Source of the DNA: Silvanigrella paludirubra
GTDB lineage: Bacteria > Bdellovibrionota_B > Oligoflexia > Silvanigrellales > Silvanigrellaceae
Length of the DNA stretch: 64,000 bases
NCBI RefSeq assembly: GCF_009208775.1
Contig: NZ_WFLM01000002.1
Span: 124,001 to 188,000, forward strand
Direction: 5' to 3'
The notes under the pieces are model-generated. The model had not been told where the DNA came from, ran no database searches, and was given only the letters and a program-made list of their open reading frames with translations. Position numbers and translations under genes: made by a program. Of the stretch, positions 28,172 to 37,758 are shown piece after piece; the first letter of the stretch is position 1; each line of letters opens with the position of its first letter.

Positions 28172-28324
28172 ATTTAAATCCTTTCATTATCAGACAGATA
28201 AAAGATGACGAGAATCCCTTTTAATAATTCATATAGTATACAAAATAAAACAAATGTTTTATATAATAATTTGAACTTCAAGTAATCTTTTTTTTCACCG
28301 CAGCTAATAAAAGGAAACAAATTT

Positions 28325-29269
28325 ATGAAAACATTGAATTATGATCGATACGGTGATTCTAGTGTTCTAAAAATATGTGAAGTAGCAATTCCTATTCCTA
28401 AAAAAAATGAAGTTCTTATAAAAATAAATAGTGTTGCCATTAATCCATTAGATTGGAAAATTCGAAATGGCATGCTAAAAATAATAACTGGAAATCATTT
28501 TCCTAAAAACATAGGCTGTGAGTTTTCTGGAATAGTTGAAAAAATGGGTGAAGAAATTAATGAAAATTTAATCGGAAAAAAAGTTTTTGGATTTGCAGAT
28601 AATCCTATGAAAAATGGAGTTCTTAGCGAATACATTTGCTCAACGTTAAATTGCATTCAAGAAGTCCCATCAACTCTTTCTTTAGAAGAAGCTTCTGCTG
28701 TTTCTGTTTGTGGTCTTGCCGCTTTACAATCTTTAAAAACAATAGCCCAAGCTCAATCTGGCCAGAGTATATTAATTCATGGATGTACAGGCGGAATAGG
28801 ATTATTTTCGATCCAATTAGCAAATAAAATGGGATTAAATATTTATGGAGTTTGCTCAACAAAAGGAGTTGAAATTTCTAAAGAATATGGCTGCCATGTC
28901 GTCATTGATTATAATAAAGAAAATATTTTAAATATAAAACAAAAGTTTGATATTATTTTAGATTTATCTAGCAAACTGACCTATTCAAATGCAAAAAATA
29001 TGATGAATCCAAGTTCTATATATATTGACCCCAATGCAACACCAGAGGTGATGTTAAAATCATTTTTTATTAATTTAGTATCCTCAAAAAAATGTAAAGT
29101 ATTGTTAACAAAATTTAACAAAGAATTTTTAAATGAATTAACAACTTTTTTAAAAAATGGACTTAAAGTAAAAATATTTAAAACATATTCTTTTGAAAAC
29201 TCGATCATTGCCTATAAAGAAACAGAACAAAATGGATCCATTGGTAAAACAATTATAAAACTATTTTAA
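28325..29269 (+). CDS. zinc-independent MDR oxidoreductase (quinone oxidoreductase-like)
   Basis: A 314-residue medium-chain dehydrogenase/reductase. The N-terminal GroES-like fold shows Y-G-D-S-S-V-L, the V-A-I-N-P-L-D-W-K-I-R-N-G motif of the QOR subgroup, and G-C-E-F-S-G. The Rossmann segment is H-G-C-T-G-G-I-G. The structural zinc cysteines are absent, as expected for NADPH:quinone reductase-like enzymes. The substrate is unknown. AAAGGAAAC precedes the ATG; convergent with the HolA-like gene. Confidence 0.82.
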   Translation: MKTLNYDRYGDSSVLKICEVAIPIPKKNEVLIKINSVAINPLDWKIRNGMLKIITGNHFPKNIGCEFSGIVEKMGEEINENLIGKKVFGFADNPMKNGVLSEYICSTLNCIQEVPSTLSLEEASAVSVCGLAALQSLKTIAQAQSGQSILIHGCTGGIGLFSIQLANKMGLNIYGVCSTKGVEISKEYGCHVVIDYNKENILNIKQKFDIILDLSSKLTYSNAKNMMNPSSIYIDPNATPEVMLKSFFINLVSSKKCKVLLTKFNKEFLNELTTFLKNGLKVKIFKTYSFENSIIAYKETEQNGSIGKTIIKLF

Positions 29270-29279
29270 TAAACTCTTT

Positions 29280-30257
29280 TTAAGACAACCAAGCAATCAA
29301 CTCTGCCGCAAGCCATTTGTGCGCATTTTTTTGTGTCCGTAAATAAAGTTCAATTTTAGGAGCTGCAATAAAAAATTGAGTTAATTTTTCTTTATTAAGA
29401 ACTTGCATTGCTTTTTGGATTCGCGCTTGTGCAGGAAACGGAATAAATGATTTTTCAAATGCAGTACGTAAATTTTTTGTTTCTTCTAAATTTTTCATAA
29501 CAAAACATACTTGTTTTAAAAAGTAAACAAGAGCCATAAAAACACTCGAAGCCTCTTCTCCACAAGATTCACACTGAGACATTCTAAGCTCTAATAAAAA
29601 TATATCTCCTTTAGAAATGGCTTCTGCAACATGAAACCCATTCACTTCTGGGTTTCCTACTAAAGCCTCTGAAAATGTCATTCCCGTCTTTTCCATAAGA
29701 GCGAAATGTATATCACATGCAATTAGATCACCAGAATATGTTTCAATTGCTAAATGAGATAGCTCCATAATTTCATTTTTAGATTTTTTAGATAGTGATG
29801 AATAGCGACAAGCCAAAGTCTCAACAGATTTATACAACTCTAAATCGTTCGGCTCATAGCATAAGTACACGCAACCTAAATTTTGAAAATCTGTTTCTTT
29901 AATGATATTGCGATAAGAAACAGGTGCAAAAAAATAAGCTGAAGACTCTAAAGGAACAGGCAGTCTTTTGATCTGTTTTTTTTCTTCTTCCCATTGCTTG
30001 GCTGTCATTTTTTCAGGCAGCACAACAATGCTCTTTTGTTGTGCAAAAAATAAGGATCCTGCAGCAGCGTATTCCATGTAGTCTACAATTGCATTTTTAC
30101 CGCTAAAAAACTGTGGTGATTTTTGTGATTCTAAAAAGATTTTTTCATCTACAATTTTTTTATAAATTGAATTTTCACTCAATATTACTTTTATCATTGC
30201 AGATTTATCATCTGCAATAAGATTTAACATTAATTTTGAAGCATCAATACGTTGCAT
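29280..30257 (-). CDS. holA: divergent DNA polymerase III delta subunit (HolA-like)
   Basis: The ATG at 30257 is chosen for its AAGGAAA site; the frame extends further upstream without one. The 325 residues lack strong motifs, but the order is that of HolA: an early strand with Q-K-S-I-V-V-L-P-E-K-M, a middle helical part with S-G-D-L-I-A-C-D, then F-S-E-A-L-V-G-N-P-E-V-N-G-F-H-V-A-E-A-I-S-K-G-D resembling the D-V-x-x-L-V and F-x-L-x-x-A-I motif, and a C-terminal helical collar domain with A-R-I-Q-K-A. HolA is the clamp-loader subunit that opens the beta clamp. The assignment rests on pattern resemblance; a Cys pair (C-E-S-C-G-E) is an unusual insert. Confidence 0.55.
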   Translation of the reverse strand: MQRIDASKLMLNLIADDKSAMIKVILSENSIYKKIVDEKIFLESQKSPQFFSGKNAIVDYMEYAAAGSLFFAQQKSIVVLPEKMTAKQWEEEKKQIKRLPVPLESSAYFFAPVSYRNIIKETDFQNLGCVYLCYEPNDLELYKSVETLACRYSSLSKKSKNEIMELSHLAIETYSGDLIACDIHFALMEKTGMTFSEALVGNPEVNGFHVAEAISKGDIFLLELRMSQCESCGEEASSVFMALVYFLKQVCFVMKNLEETKNLRTAFEKSFIPFPAQARIQKAMQVLNKEKLTQFFIAAPKIELYLRTQKNAHKWLAAELIAWLS

Positions 30258-30448
30258 AATTTCCTTTAATAATTTAATAGCGGATAAGAAAAACATTTGA
30301 GTTTCTTATTCACACGACAATAATTTGTTGAGTGAACTATGTGAAGTATTTTTTTGATAATTTTTCCCGTATACTTGATCACGTAGTGCAAATTCGTTAA
30401 ACCTCACTTGGTTTTTTATTTTTGACCTATATCTAATACAGGTGAACC

Positions 30449-31858
30449 ATGGAACATTCGGTTGAACTTCAGGGCAGAGATCCAGTAGATAGAAGGCCTG
30501 CTCTTGTTACAGGAAAAGATCCTTCTTTTCATATGGTAACACAATCAGTAGCCTCTCTCGCCGGTCGCAAAGCAGGGCCAGGCTGGCATATTACATTTTT
30601 CCTTTCGACACTAGGAGTCGTTCTTTTATTCGTTTCTCTTGGATATCTTTTTTGGGAAGGTATTGGTGTTTGGGGAAATAATAACAGAGTGGACTGGGCA
30701 TGGGATATCACCAACTTTGTTTTTTGGATTGAAATTGCTCACGCTGGTACACTTATTTCTGCAATTCTTCTCTTGTTTCGTCAAAAATGGCGTACATCGA
30801 TTAATAGACTTGCAGAAGGTATGACTATTTTTGCTGTTATGGCTGCCGCTATTTTCCCAGCTGTACATATTGGTAGACCTTGGTTTGCTTATTGGTTATT
30901 TCCTTTTCCAAATCAAATGTCCATGTGGACAAACTTTAAGAGCCCTCTTGAATGGGACGTTTTTGCAGTTAACACTTATTTAAGTATTGGTATCATTTTC
31001 TGGTTTGTTGGAATGATTCCCGATTTTGCAACCCTACGCGATCAAGCAAAATCTAAAATAGGAAAATTTGCTTACGGATTAGTAGCTCTTGGTTGGACAG
31101 GTTCTGCTCGGCAATGGGTTAACTATGAAAGAGCTTGTATTCTACTTGCCGGAATTGCAACACCTGCCGTATTCTCAACTGCGGGCATTGTTTCCTTAGA
31201 CTTTGCGACTTCCATTCTTCCTGGTTGGCATGCAACTATCTTTCCTCCTTATTTTATTGCTGGCGCAATTTTCTCAGGATTTTGTCTTTGTTTAAATTTA
31301 CTTATTATGGTTCGTTCAATATTTAATTTTAAAGACTTAGTTACTGACAGACATATAGATATCTGTGCTCGCTTTATATTATTTACAAGCATCATTATGG
31401 CTTATGTTTATGTAATCGAGTTTTTTACTATTTTTTATAGTGGCAACCCTTATGAAAAATTTTGGAACTGGAACCGTATCAACGGACCTTATGGCTGGGC
31501 ATACTGGGCAATGGTCATTTTAAATATCGCTATTCCACAAACATTTTGGATTAAAAAATTCCGCCAAAATATAATTTGGTTATTTATTGCTGCCATTTTA
31601 ATTAATATTGGAATGTGGCTTGAGCGTTTTGTGCTTATTGTTACTACTTTAAGCCGTACCTTTTTACCAAGTTCTTGGGGCTATTTTATTCCATCTTTCT
31701 GGGATATTTCTTTATTTATTGGATCAATTGGACTATTTTTCCATTTATTCTGTTTATTTGTTCGTTACCTTCCTATGATCAATATGTCGGAAGTGAAATC
31801 TGTTATGCCTCAAGCAGATCCACATTTAAAACCTGATTTAACTTCATTCAAAAAATAA
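30449..31858 (+). CDS. actC: NrfD/PsrC-family membrane protein, ActC-like (alternative complex III)
   Basis: A 469-residue protein with about ten transmembrane helices of the polysulfide reductase NrfD type. The W-x-W-D-I-T-N-F-V-F-W-I, H-A-G-T-L-I-S-A and H-I-G-R-P-W-F-A-Y-W motifs match the quinol-binding ActC/ActF subunits of alternative complex III, in which the quinol is oxidised without haem b. The ATG has AGGTGAAC upstream. The other subunits (ActA, B, D, E, F) are not in the window, so this copy is isolated. It ends at a strong bidirectional terminator. Confidence 0.82.
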   Translation: MEHSVELQGRDPVDRRPALVTGKDPSFHMVTQSVASLAGRKAGPGWHITFFLSTLGVVLLFVSLGYLFWEGIGVWGNNNRVDWAWDITNFVFWIEIAHAGTLISAILLLFRQKWRTSINRLAEGMTIFAVMAAAIFPAVHIGRPWFAYWLFPFPNQMSMWTNFKSPLEWDVFAVNTYLSIGIIFWFVGMIPDFATLRDQAKSKIGKFAYGLVALGWTGSARQWVNYERACILLAGIATPAVFSTAGIVSLDFATSILPGWHATIFPPYFIAGAIFSGFCLCLNLLIMVRSIFNFKDLVTDRHIDICARFILFTSIIMAYVYVIEFFTIFYSGNPYEKFWNWNRINGPYGWAYWAMVILNIAIPQTFWIKKFRQNIIWLFIAAILINIGMWLERFVLIVTTLSRTFLPSSWGYFIPSFWDISLFIGSIGLFFHLFCLFVRYLPMINMSEVKSVMPQADPHLKPDLTSFKK

Positions 31859-31870
31859 ATTAAACTTTAA

Positions 31871-31908
31871 AAAAATCACCCTTCATTAGATAAAATAGGG
31901 TGATTTTT
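31871..31908. terminator. bidirectional rho-independent terminator
   Basis: Perfect 12-bp stem AAAAATCACCCT (31871-31882) / AGGGTGATTTTT (31897-31908), 14-nt loop, with T-tracts in both directions. It separates the plus-strand actC-like gene from the converging 917-residue gene, whose stop codon begins at the end of the stem. Confidence 0.88.
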
Positions 31909-34661
31909 TATAATGATGTGGTCACAGATTCACTGTCATCTAATGATTGGACTAAATCTTCCCATTCTTTATTATTCTCAATGGGCTTTGGAGCTTTAAA
32001 AAAAGAACGATAAATATCATCATGACTTGCAAAATGTATCAATTCACTTACTTTAGAATTTTCAACTTTTAAAAGTGGCATATATAATTGTAAAGAAATA
32101 TCTACTTCTTGAAGGAATCCATCTACAAAATATTTCAAATAATCTTCAAATATTTGAATTTCTTTAGCAACTGTAAACATTCTAATTATTATTTTTGTAT
32201 ACGTGTAAATAATTTTATCCATTTCATCTGTATCACACAAACGGTATGATTTATAATCATTAAATTCTGATTCAGGCATATATCCCATATTATTTTCTTT
32301 AGGATTATAATATTTTTTATCTCTTGTATTATATTTTTGAGTGAGCTCCATTAATTCATTTATATTATTATTTATTTTTAACATTAATTTTGAAATATTT
32401 TCTAGCCGTTTATCTTGCAACTCTGTAATTGCTTTCATATAACGAGTTGGAAAATAGTTTCTATTTTCTTTGTAAAAATCATAGCAAGGACGCCAAAATT
32501 TATCTTGTTCACTTCCTGGCTCAACTTTGTCTCGTTTTCTTTTTTCAATAATATATTTTTCCATTAATTGATTCCAAAATTTTTGCTCATGCTCGTCTAT
32601 TTTAGAAGTAACATAAGAAACACCCATACTAAAAATAATTTTGAAGGGCATTATTGCAAAACTTGAAAGAATATTATGTGTTAAAGAATCAGAAATAAAA
32701 TGAATAAAATTATCCGTTATCTTTACAACTCCAGTTCCGGCCTGCACAACATTTAAAGCAGAATAGGCTCCAGACATAACTTTACATATTATCTCATATC
32801 TCTTCTCTACATTTTCACTTGCATAATCAGAAATTAGCGAAGAAATAATATTAAATACCAAAATTCCACCTGCAGAAATTGCGGCATTAATACCATTAAT
32901 TTGCTCTTTAGCTGAAAGAGACAATTGATCTACATTTATATTTTTAAAATAAATAGGCCCTACCACTTTTGTAGCAATAATTCCTGGTTTTGTTACTGCT
33001 TGGTAAGCATCGGATTCCGACTTTATAAAAATGTCTCTTAAACGAATATCAATACTACTATTCTGTCCAAAATGTTTAAGATACTGGTTTGTTTTATCAA
33101 TAGAAAGCTCTCCAGTTATCATTGAATCAAAAATAAGTCTAGCAAAACTTTCTCTAACTTCTTTATTATCTATTTTTAAATGTTTTTTTAGAGATTTTTT
33201 AATAGTCTCATAATTATTTGGATTCCTATTAACATGAATTCTCAAAAACTCTGAAAAAGAAGAGTTTGTTTCAAATAATAAACTTATAGATTTATATAAA
33301 TTTAATTTTACTGTTTCTATTTGAATTTGTAATGGTTGTTTTAAAATTAATGTATATCTATAATAATTCATTAATTTCATATAATCTTCTTGTAAATTAT
33401 GGTGATTTACTTTTTTTGTTTTAAGATCTTCTATTTTTTCTATTAAATTTATATAATAAGTAAACAAAGTCGTCATATTAAAATTATATTGACCATTTTT
33501 ACTAACCGACTTAATAACTTCATTCATTATTTTTTTAGATTTTTCCATTTCAAATAATTCATAATCATAAGAATTTCTAAAAACAGGTAAAGAATTTTGA
33601 AAAGCGGAATTTGAATTTAATGATAAATATCCTTCTGGAATAGCTAAACGTCTTGCTTTATATCTATCTTTTTTTAATATTTTTTTCCCTTTTTTATAAA
33701 TAATACCACCCAATCTTGTTCCAATGCTTCCACCAGCTGTAATACTTCCCGTTATAGCTGCAGATGCGGCATTTGCAGCTATAGCTGCAGCATACCCAGG
33801 TGCCCCAACAGGAGGAAAAACAATAACAATAGAAATTAATAATAAATCTACCAGAGTACTTGCTGTTAATGAAAATATTTCTGCCGGTGAAAGCTGAATA
33901 TGATATTTAAATTTATCTCCATAATTTCTACTTAATGCTATTTTTTCAAGATTTTTATTAAATTGATTATAAAAATTTCTTCTATCTAAATTCATTCCAT
34001 TATTGATGTATTTATTATGAATTTCACCTAAATACTCGTCATGGAATGATTTAATGCTTTCAAAAGTAGACTTATACAAGTCTAAATTTTTTATTTGAGA
34101 TTTTGATTTATTTAAAATTTCATATGACCTAATATTTATTAAATTTCTATTATAATCATTTGTATTTTTTGAATGAGCTAAATCTTCAAAAAATTTTTCT
34201 AAGCTTCTATAATAAGAAATAAATATATCATAATTTTCGAATTTAGAAATAACATTAATAGTATTATTAATTTCATTTTGTTTTATTTTATAAAGAGAAG
34301 TTAATAAATTTTTGAAATTTTCATATTTTTGTGCTTGTGAAAAATTTAAATTTTCATTACTAATGAATTCAGCAAGAATATATGGAAACTCACTTTTAGT
34401 TTGATTTTCATTTTTTATTTCATTAATATTATTTAAATATTTTAAGTAATTTCTTCGATAAATAAAAACAGAAAAATAAGCTATACATATCCTATAAGAA
34501 GTATAATAATAAGTATAAAATTCTTCTTCACTTAAGATTACTTCAGATGCTATTTTCTTTTTTTTATAAAGTTTTTTTTCTTCTTCTTTTAATCTATTTT
34601 TCTCTATTTCTTCTGGAGTCCTAAAACAGTTCTTAACTTTTGTTTTTAATCTATTAAGCAT
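31908..34661 (-). CDS. large unknown protein with glycine-zipper-like hydrophobic segments
   Basis: I do not recognise this 917-residue protein. It has no signal peptide; the N-terminus is basic and helical. Most of it is charged, helix-rich sequence. Two hydrophobic regions stand out: residues ~262-322, with a long helix then an Ala/Gly-rich stretch (A-A-A-I-A-A-N-A-A-S-A-A-I-T-G), and residues ~567-690 with three further hydrophobic segments. A soluble helical protein with small-residue hairpins of this type resembles pore-forming toxins or type III translocators, but no motif proves it. AAGGA precedes the ATG. A Fur box lies about 200 nt upstream in the shared divergent region. Confidence 0.6.
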   Translation of the reverse strand: MLNRLKTKVKNCFRTPEEIEKNRLKEEEKKLYKKKKIASEVILSEEEFYTYYYTSYRICIAYFSVFIYRRNYLKYLNNINEIKNENQTKSEFPYILAEFISNENLNFSQAQKYENFKNLLTSLYKIKQNEINNTINVISKFENYDIFISYYRSLEKFFEDLAHSKNTNDYNRNLINIRSYEILNKSKSQIKNLDLYKSTFESIKSFHDEYLGEIHNKYINNGMNLDRRNFYNQFNKNLEKIALSRNYGDKFKYHIQLSPAEIFSLTASTLVDLLLISIVIVFPPVGAPGYAAAIAANAASAAITGSITAGGSIGTRLGGIIYKKGKKILKKDRYKARRLAIPEGYLSLNSNSAFQNSLPVFRNSYDYELFEMEKSKKIMNEVIKSVSKNGQYNFNMTTLFTYYINLIEKIEDLKTKKVNHHNLQEDYMKLMNYYRYTLILKQPLQIQIETVKLNLYKSISLLFETNSSFSEFLRIHVNRNPNNYETIKKSLKKHLKIDNKEVRESFARLIFDSMITGELSIDKTNQYLKHFGQNSSIDIRLRDIFIKSESDAYQAVTKPGIIATKVVGPIYFKNINVDQLSLSAKEQINGINAAISAGGILVFNIISSLISDYASENVEKRYEIICKVMSGAYSALNVVQAGTGVVKITDNFIHFISDSLTHNILSSFAIMPFKIIFSMGVSYVTSKIDEHEQKFWNQLMEKYIIEKRKRDKVEPGSEQDKFWRPCYDFYKENRNYFPTRYMKAITELQDKRLENISKLMLKINNNINELMELTQKYNTRDKKYYNPKENNMGYMPESEFNDYKSYRLCDTDEMDKIIYTYTKIIIRMFTVAKEIQIFEDYLKYFVDGFLQEVDISLQLYMPLLKVENSKVSELIHFASHDDIYRSFFKAPKPIENNKEWEDLVQSLDDSESVTTSL

Positions 34662-34856
34662 AGATAAAATCCTTCAAAATATAAACAACCCTATTTTTCG
34701 TTCGTTATTCTATTGAGAAAGATTATTATCCTATATAAATAATAAAGAAATCATTAACTAAAAATGACATTTGCATGCCTGAACCGACATAATCAGTATG
34801 TTATTAAAATTATTATGAATTTATTACTAACAGCTTTATTTCTCTTTAAATCTGCT

Positions 34857-34875
34857 AATAATGATTATCATAATC
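34857..34875. promoter_or_regulatory. Fur-like box in the divergent region between two unknown genes
   Basis: AATAATGATTATCATAATC matches the Fur consensus GATAATGATAATCATTATC at 16 of 19 positions and is nearly palindromic. It lies 109 nt upstream of the plus-strand gene at 34984 and 196 nt upstream of the minus-strand gene starting at 34661. The rest of the 322-bp gap (34662-34983) holds no other gene or structure I can support. Confidence 0.65.
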
Positions 34876-34983
34876 AAAAATAAAAAAAGAATAAAATTTG
34901 CTAAAAATAACATATTCTTATATAAAAATTACGCCTTGGAAATTTTTAGTGAATAAATTTATTTTGTTTAAATAAGAGAAGAT

Positions 34984-35502
34984 ATGCTTAAAAAATTAAT
35001 TTTAATGATAATTACTTTTACTAATCACAATATTTCCTTTGCTTTATTCAAGATTGAATTCATAAACTATTCCAATTTAAAAATAAATTTTATTCATTAT
35101 AATTTGGCCAACTCTCAAAGTACTTTCGAAATTCCTTCTGAATTTGTGAATGAGCTTCAATCCTTAGAAGCAGGTGAAAAATTAAGATTAAAACCATTAG
35201 ATCATATTATTCTTGAAAATAAATACAAAATTTCTTTTGCTACCCAACAAACTGAATGTTCATGGATACATATTTTTAGTAAAAAGAAAAAAGCTCATGG
35301 ATGGGATATATCTATTTATGTAAATGATAAGCATAAAGGAACAATTTGTGCTAACAAAAAATCTATTTTAGATTATGAAATGAATGCGAGATTATCTTTC
35401 CTTAAAGATTTAAATCACAATTCATTTTTACAATTTTACAATTTAGGATGGTGGCCAAATGATAGCATATTTCCCAATTCATTAAATGTTAAATTAGAGT
35501 AA
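34984..35502 (+). CDS. small secreted protein, unknown function
   Basis: A 172-residue protein starting with a hydrophobic signal-like stretch (L-K-K-L-I-L-M-I-I-T-F), cleavage perhaps after S-F-A. The mature part looks beta-rich, has two cysteines (E-C-S-W and T-I-C-A) and several aromatic residues near the end (L-G-W-W-P-N). I find no family. A weak AGAGAAG site precedes the ATG. The Fur-like box 109 nt upstream suggests possible induction under iron limitation. It converges with the solute-binding protein gene, with a 1-nt gap. Confidence 0.55.
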   Translation: MLKKLILMIITFTNHNISFALFKIEFINYSNLKINFIHYNLANSQSTFEIPSEFVNELQSLEAGEKLRLKPLDHIILENKYKISFATQQTECSWIHIFSKKKKAHGWDISIYVNDKHKGTICANKKSILDYEMNARLSFLKDLNHNSFLQFYNLGWWPNDSIFPNSLNVKLE

Positions 35503-35503
35503 G

Positions 35504-36304
35504 CTATTTATTTTTAGTTAGACTAATAAAATTTTTCTCATAATCTTTTTCATACTGACCTGATTTTTTCCAAAAATTTAAATAATCATTAAATGAATGA
35601 AGCAATTCATCATCTTTTAAACGGACTGCAACACCAAAATATTCATTTTGAACATTTGTATTTTTATATTCAAAAATATCATTAAATTTCTTTTGAAGTA
35701 TTTTTGTATTATTTGTGTCAGTAACAATGGCATCTATTTTATTATTTCTTAAAGCATTTATAATATCAGCAGTTTCATTAAATTTTAATATTTTTGCTTT
35801 AGAAAGGTTTTTAGTCACATAAAAATCACTAGTATAGCCAACACGAACTCCAATTTTATATTGCTCATCATTTAGCATTGAAATATCTTTAATTTTTTCA
35901 AATTTTACATTATTTTTTCTATATAAATAACTAAGACCATCTTTAAAATAGGGCTCACTAAATAGTACTGATTTTTTACGATCCGCTGTGATTGTCATTC
36001 CTGAAGCAATTAAGTCACATTTTTTTGTATTTAAAGCGGGTATTATTCCATCAAAGTGGTAATCAATTACTTCTAGTTTTGCATTTAAATATTCAGCATA
36101 GCCTTTCACCATATCTATATCAAAACCTACCCAGCCTTCTTTTGTATTTACAGAAAAGGGTATAAAGCCCCCTGCAGTACATACTTTAATGACTTTAGTG
36201 TTTTTAATTTTTTCTAACGAATTTCCTTCTTGCGGAAACGAACTTAAAGAAATTAAGTTTAAAACAAGAATTAATTTTAATTTTATTATATTTAATATTT
36301 TCAT
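35504..36304 (-). CDS. amino acid ABC transporter substrate-binding protein
   Basis: A 266-residue family 3 solute-binding protein with an N-terminal signal peptide. Motifs: F-I-P-F-S-V-N, V-G-F-D-I-D-M-V-K, D-L-I-A-S-G-M-T-I-T-A-D-R and F-S-E-P-Y, typical of polar amino acid binding (Arg of T-A-D-R and Asp contact the ligand). No permease or ATPase gene is adjacent. It lies 15 nt behind argH on the same strand, so arginine or a related amino acid is a reasonable guess. Confidence 0.85.
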   Translation of the reverse strand: MKILNIIKLKLILVLNLISLSSFPQEGNSLEKIKNTKVIKVCTAGGFIPFSVNTKEGWVGFDIDMVKGYAEYLNAKLEVIDYHFDGIIPALNTKKCDLIASGMTITADRKKSVLFSEPYFKDGLSYLYRKNNVKFEKIKDISMLNDEQYKIGVRVGYTSDFYVTKNLSKAKILKFNETADIINALRNNKIDAIVTDTNNTKILQKKFNDIFEYKNTNVQNEYFGVAVRLKDDELLHSFNDYLNFWKKSGQYEKDYEKNFISLTKNK

Positions 36305-36319
36305 ATTTTTCCCTAATCA

Positions 36320-37618
36320 TTAAATTATTTTTAATTGAATTAAAGAGGGATATATAAATGCTGAAATTTTATCACACTCTTCTTTTGTTAAGTTTTTAAA
36401 ATATTTGTTACTTTCTAAACAATAAATTACTAAATTTCCGATTAGCTCATGAGCTTGACGAAAAGCAACACCAGATTTAACAAGCTCTTCAAGCAAATGT
36501 GTAGACCAAATATAGCTATCTACAGTCGATTTTTTCATAATTTCTTTTTGAAACTGAAGAGATTCTATAAATGGAATAAATATTTCCAAACAATTTTTTA
36601 TGGTATCAACTGTATCAAACAAACCTTCTTTATCTTCTTGAAGATCTTTATTATAACCTATAGGTAAAGCTTTCATAATAGTTAAAATTCCAAATAAATG
36701 CCCAAATACTCTTCCCGTTTTACCACGAATTAATTCGGGAATATCTGGATTTTTTTTATTCGGCATTAAAGAGGAACCTGTGGCAAAAGCATCATCTAAT
36801 TTAATAAAACCAAATTCTTCCGTTGCCCAAACAATAATATCTTCACAAAAACGTGATAAATGAGTTATTAATATACTTGAAGTAGATATAAATTCTATGA
36901 CAAAATCTCTATCACTAACTGCATCTAAAGTATTTTGTATAATTCCACTAAAATTAAGTTTCTGTGCTACAAAAATTCTATCTATTGGTAATGTAGTTCC
37001 TGCTATAGCCCCTGCTCCCAAAGGAGAGAAGTTCATCCTTTTAAAACAATCTTCTAAACGGCTTAAATCTCTCTCAAACATGGAAGAATAAGCTCCAAAA
37101 TATTTTTCTAGAGAAATAGGCTGGGCTCTTTGCAAATGAGTATAACCAGGCAGCATGGTATTTTTGTTTTGTTGACTTAAATTTTTTAACGTAACTAATA
37201 AAGATTGAATTTGATTTTTTATATTTAAAATTTCTTCTCTTAAATAAAGCCGAAGATCCAAGGCAACTTGATCATTACGACTTCTAGCCGTGTGGAGCTT
37301 TTTTGCGACATCGCCTACTTCTTTTAAAAGCAGCAATTCAATATTCATATGAATATCTTCAGCTTCTTCTGTAAATTCAACCTTTTGATCAATTATTTTT
37401 TGTTTTATATTCTCTAGTCCCTTAATAAGGATTTGAGATTCTTCCAAAGTTATAATCCCTTGAACCCCTAACATTTCCGCATGGACCTGACTTCCTAATA
37501 TGTCCTGCATGGCAAGCTTTTGATCAAAAAGAATGGAAGCATTGAATTTTACTGTTTTTTTATCAAGTGGCTTTTTAAATCTGCCACCCCATAATTGTTG
37601 TGTAGAAGCTATATTCAT
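36320..37618 (-). CDS. argH: argininosuccinate lyase, short C-terminus
   Basis: Last step of arginine synthesis, splitting argininosuccinate to arginine and fumarate. Residues L-W-G-G-R-F at the start, H-T-A-R-S-R-N-D-Q, the T-x-x-Q-R-A-Q-P region and the signature G-S-S-L-M-P-N-K-K-N-P-D are all present. At 432 residues it ends at F-I-Y-P-S-L-I-Q-L-K, where homologues normally continue for about 25 residues, including a conserved G-G-x-S-P turn. AAAGGA precedes the ATG. The rest of the arginine pathway is not in the window. Confidence 0.93.
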   Translation of the reverse strand: MNIASTQQLWGGRFKKPLDKKTVKFNASILFDQKLAMQDILGSQVHAEMLGVQGIITLEESQILIKGLENIKQKIIDQKVEFTEEAEDIHMNIELLLLKEVGDVAKKLHTARSRNDQVALDLRLYLREEILNIKNQIQSLLVTLKNLSQQNKNTMLPGYTHLQRAQPISLEKYFGAYSSMFERDLSRLEDCFKRMNFSPLGAGAIAGTTLPIDRIFVAQKLNFSGIIQNTLDAVSDRDFVIEFISTSSILITHLSRFCEDIIVWATEEFGFIKLDDAFATGSSLMPNKKNPDIPELIRGKTGRVFGHLFGILTIMKALPIGYNKDLQEDKEGLFDTVDTIKNCLEIFIPFIESLQFQKEIMKKSTVDSYIWSTHLLEELVKSGVAFRQAHELIGNLVIYCLESNKYFKNLTKEECDKISAFIYPSLIQLKII

Positions 37619-37758
37619 ATGAAAATCCTTTTAAAATAAAAATGAAATCTAAATTAGTATAAATATTTAATAATATTAAATTTATTTAAAATTTGAGTTT
37701 AAGATTTGCTGTAAAAGAGTATGGTTCGTCGTAACATGTGGGCCCTAACTTCTCAAAA

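Noticed and set aside
34815-34883. 22-codon hydrophobic leader-like ORF
   Set aside because: It has no Shine-Dalgarno, ends inside the Fur box region and has no attenuator structure after it.
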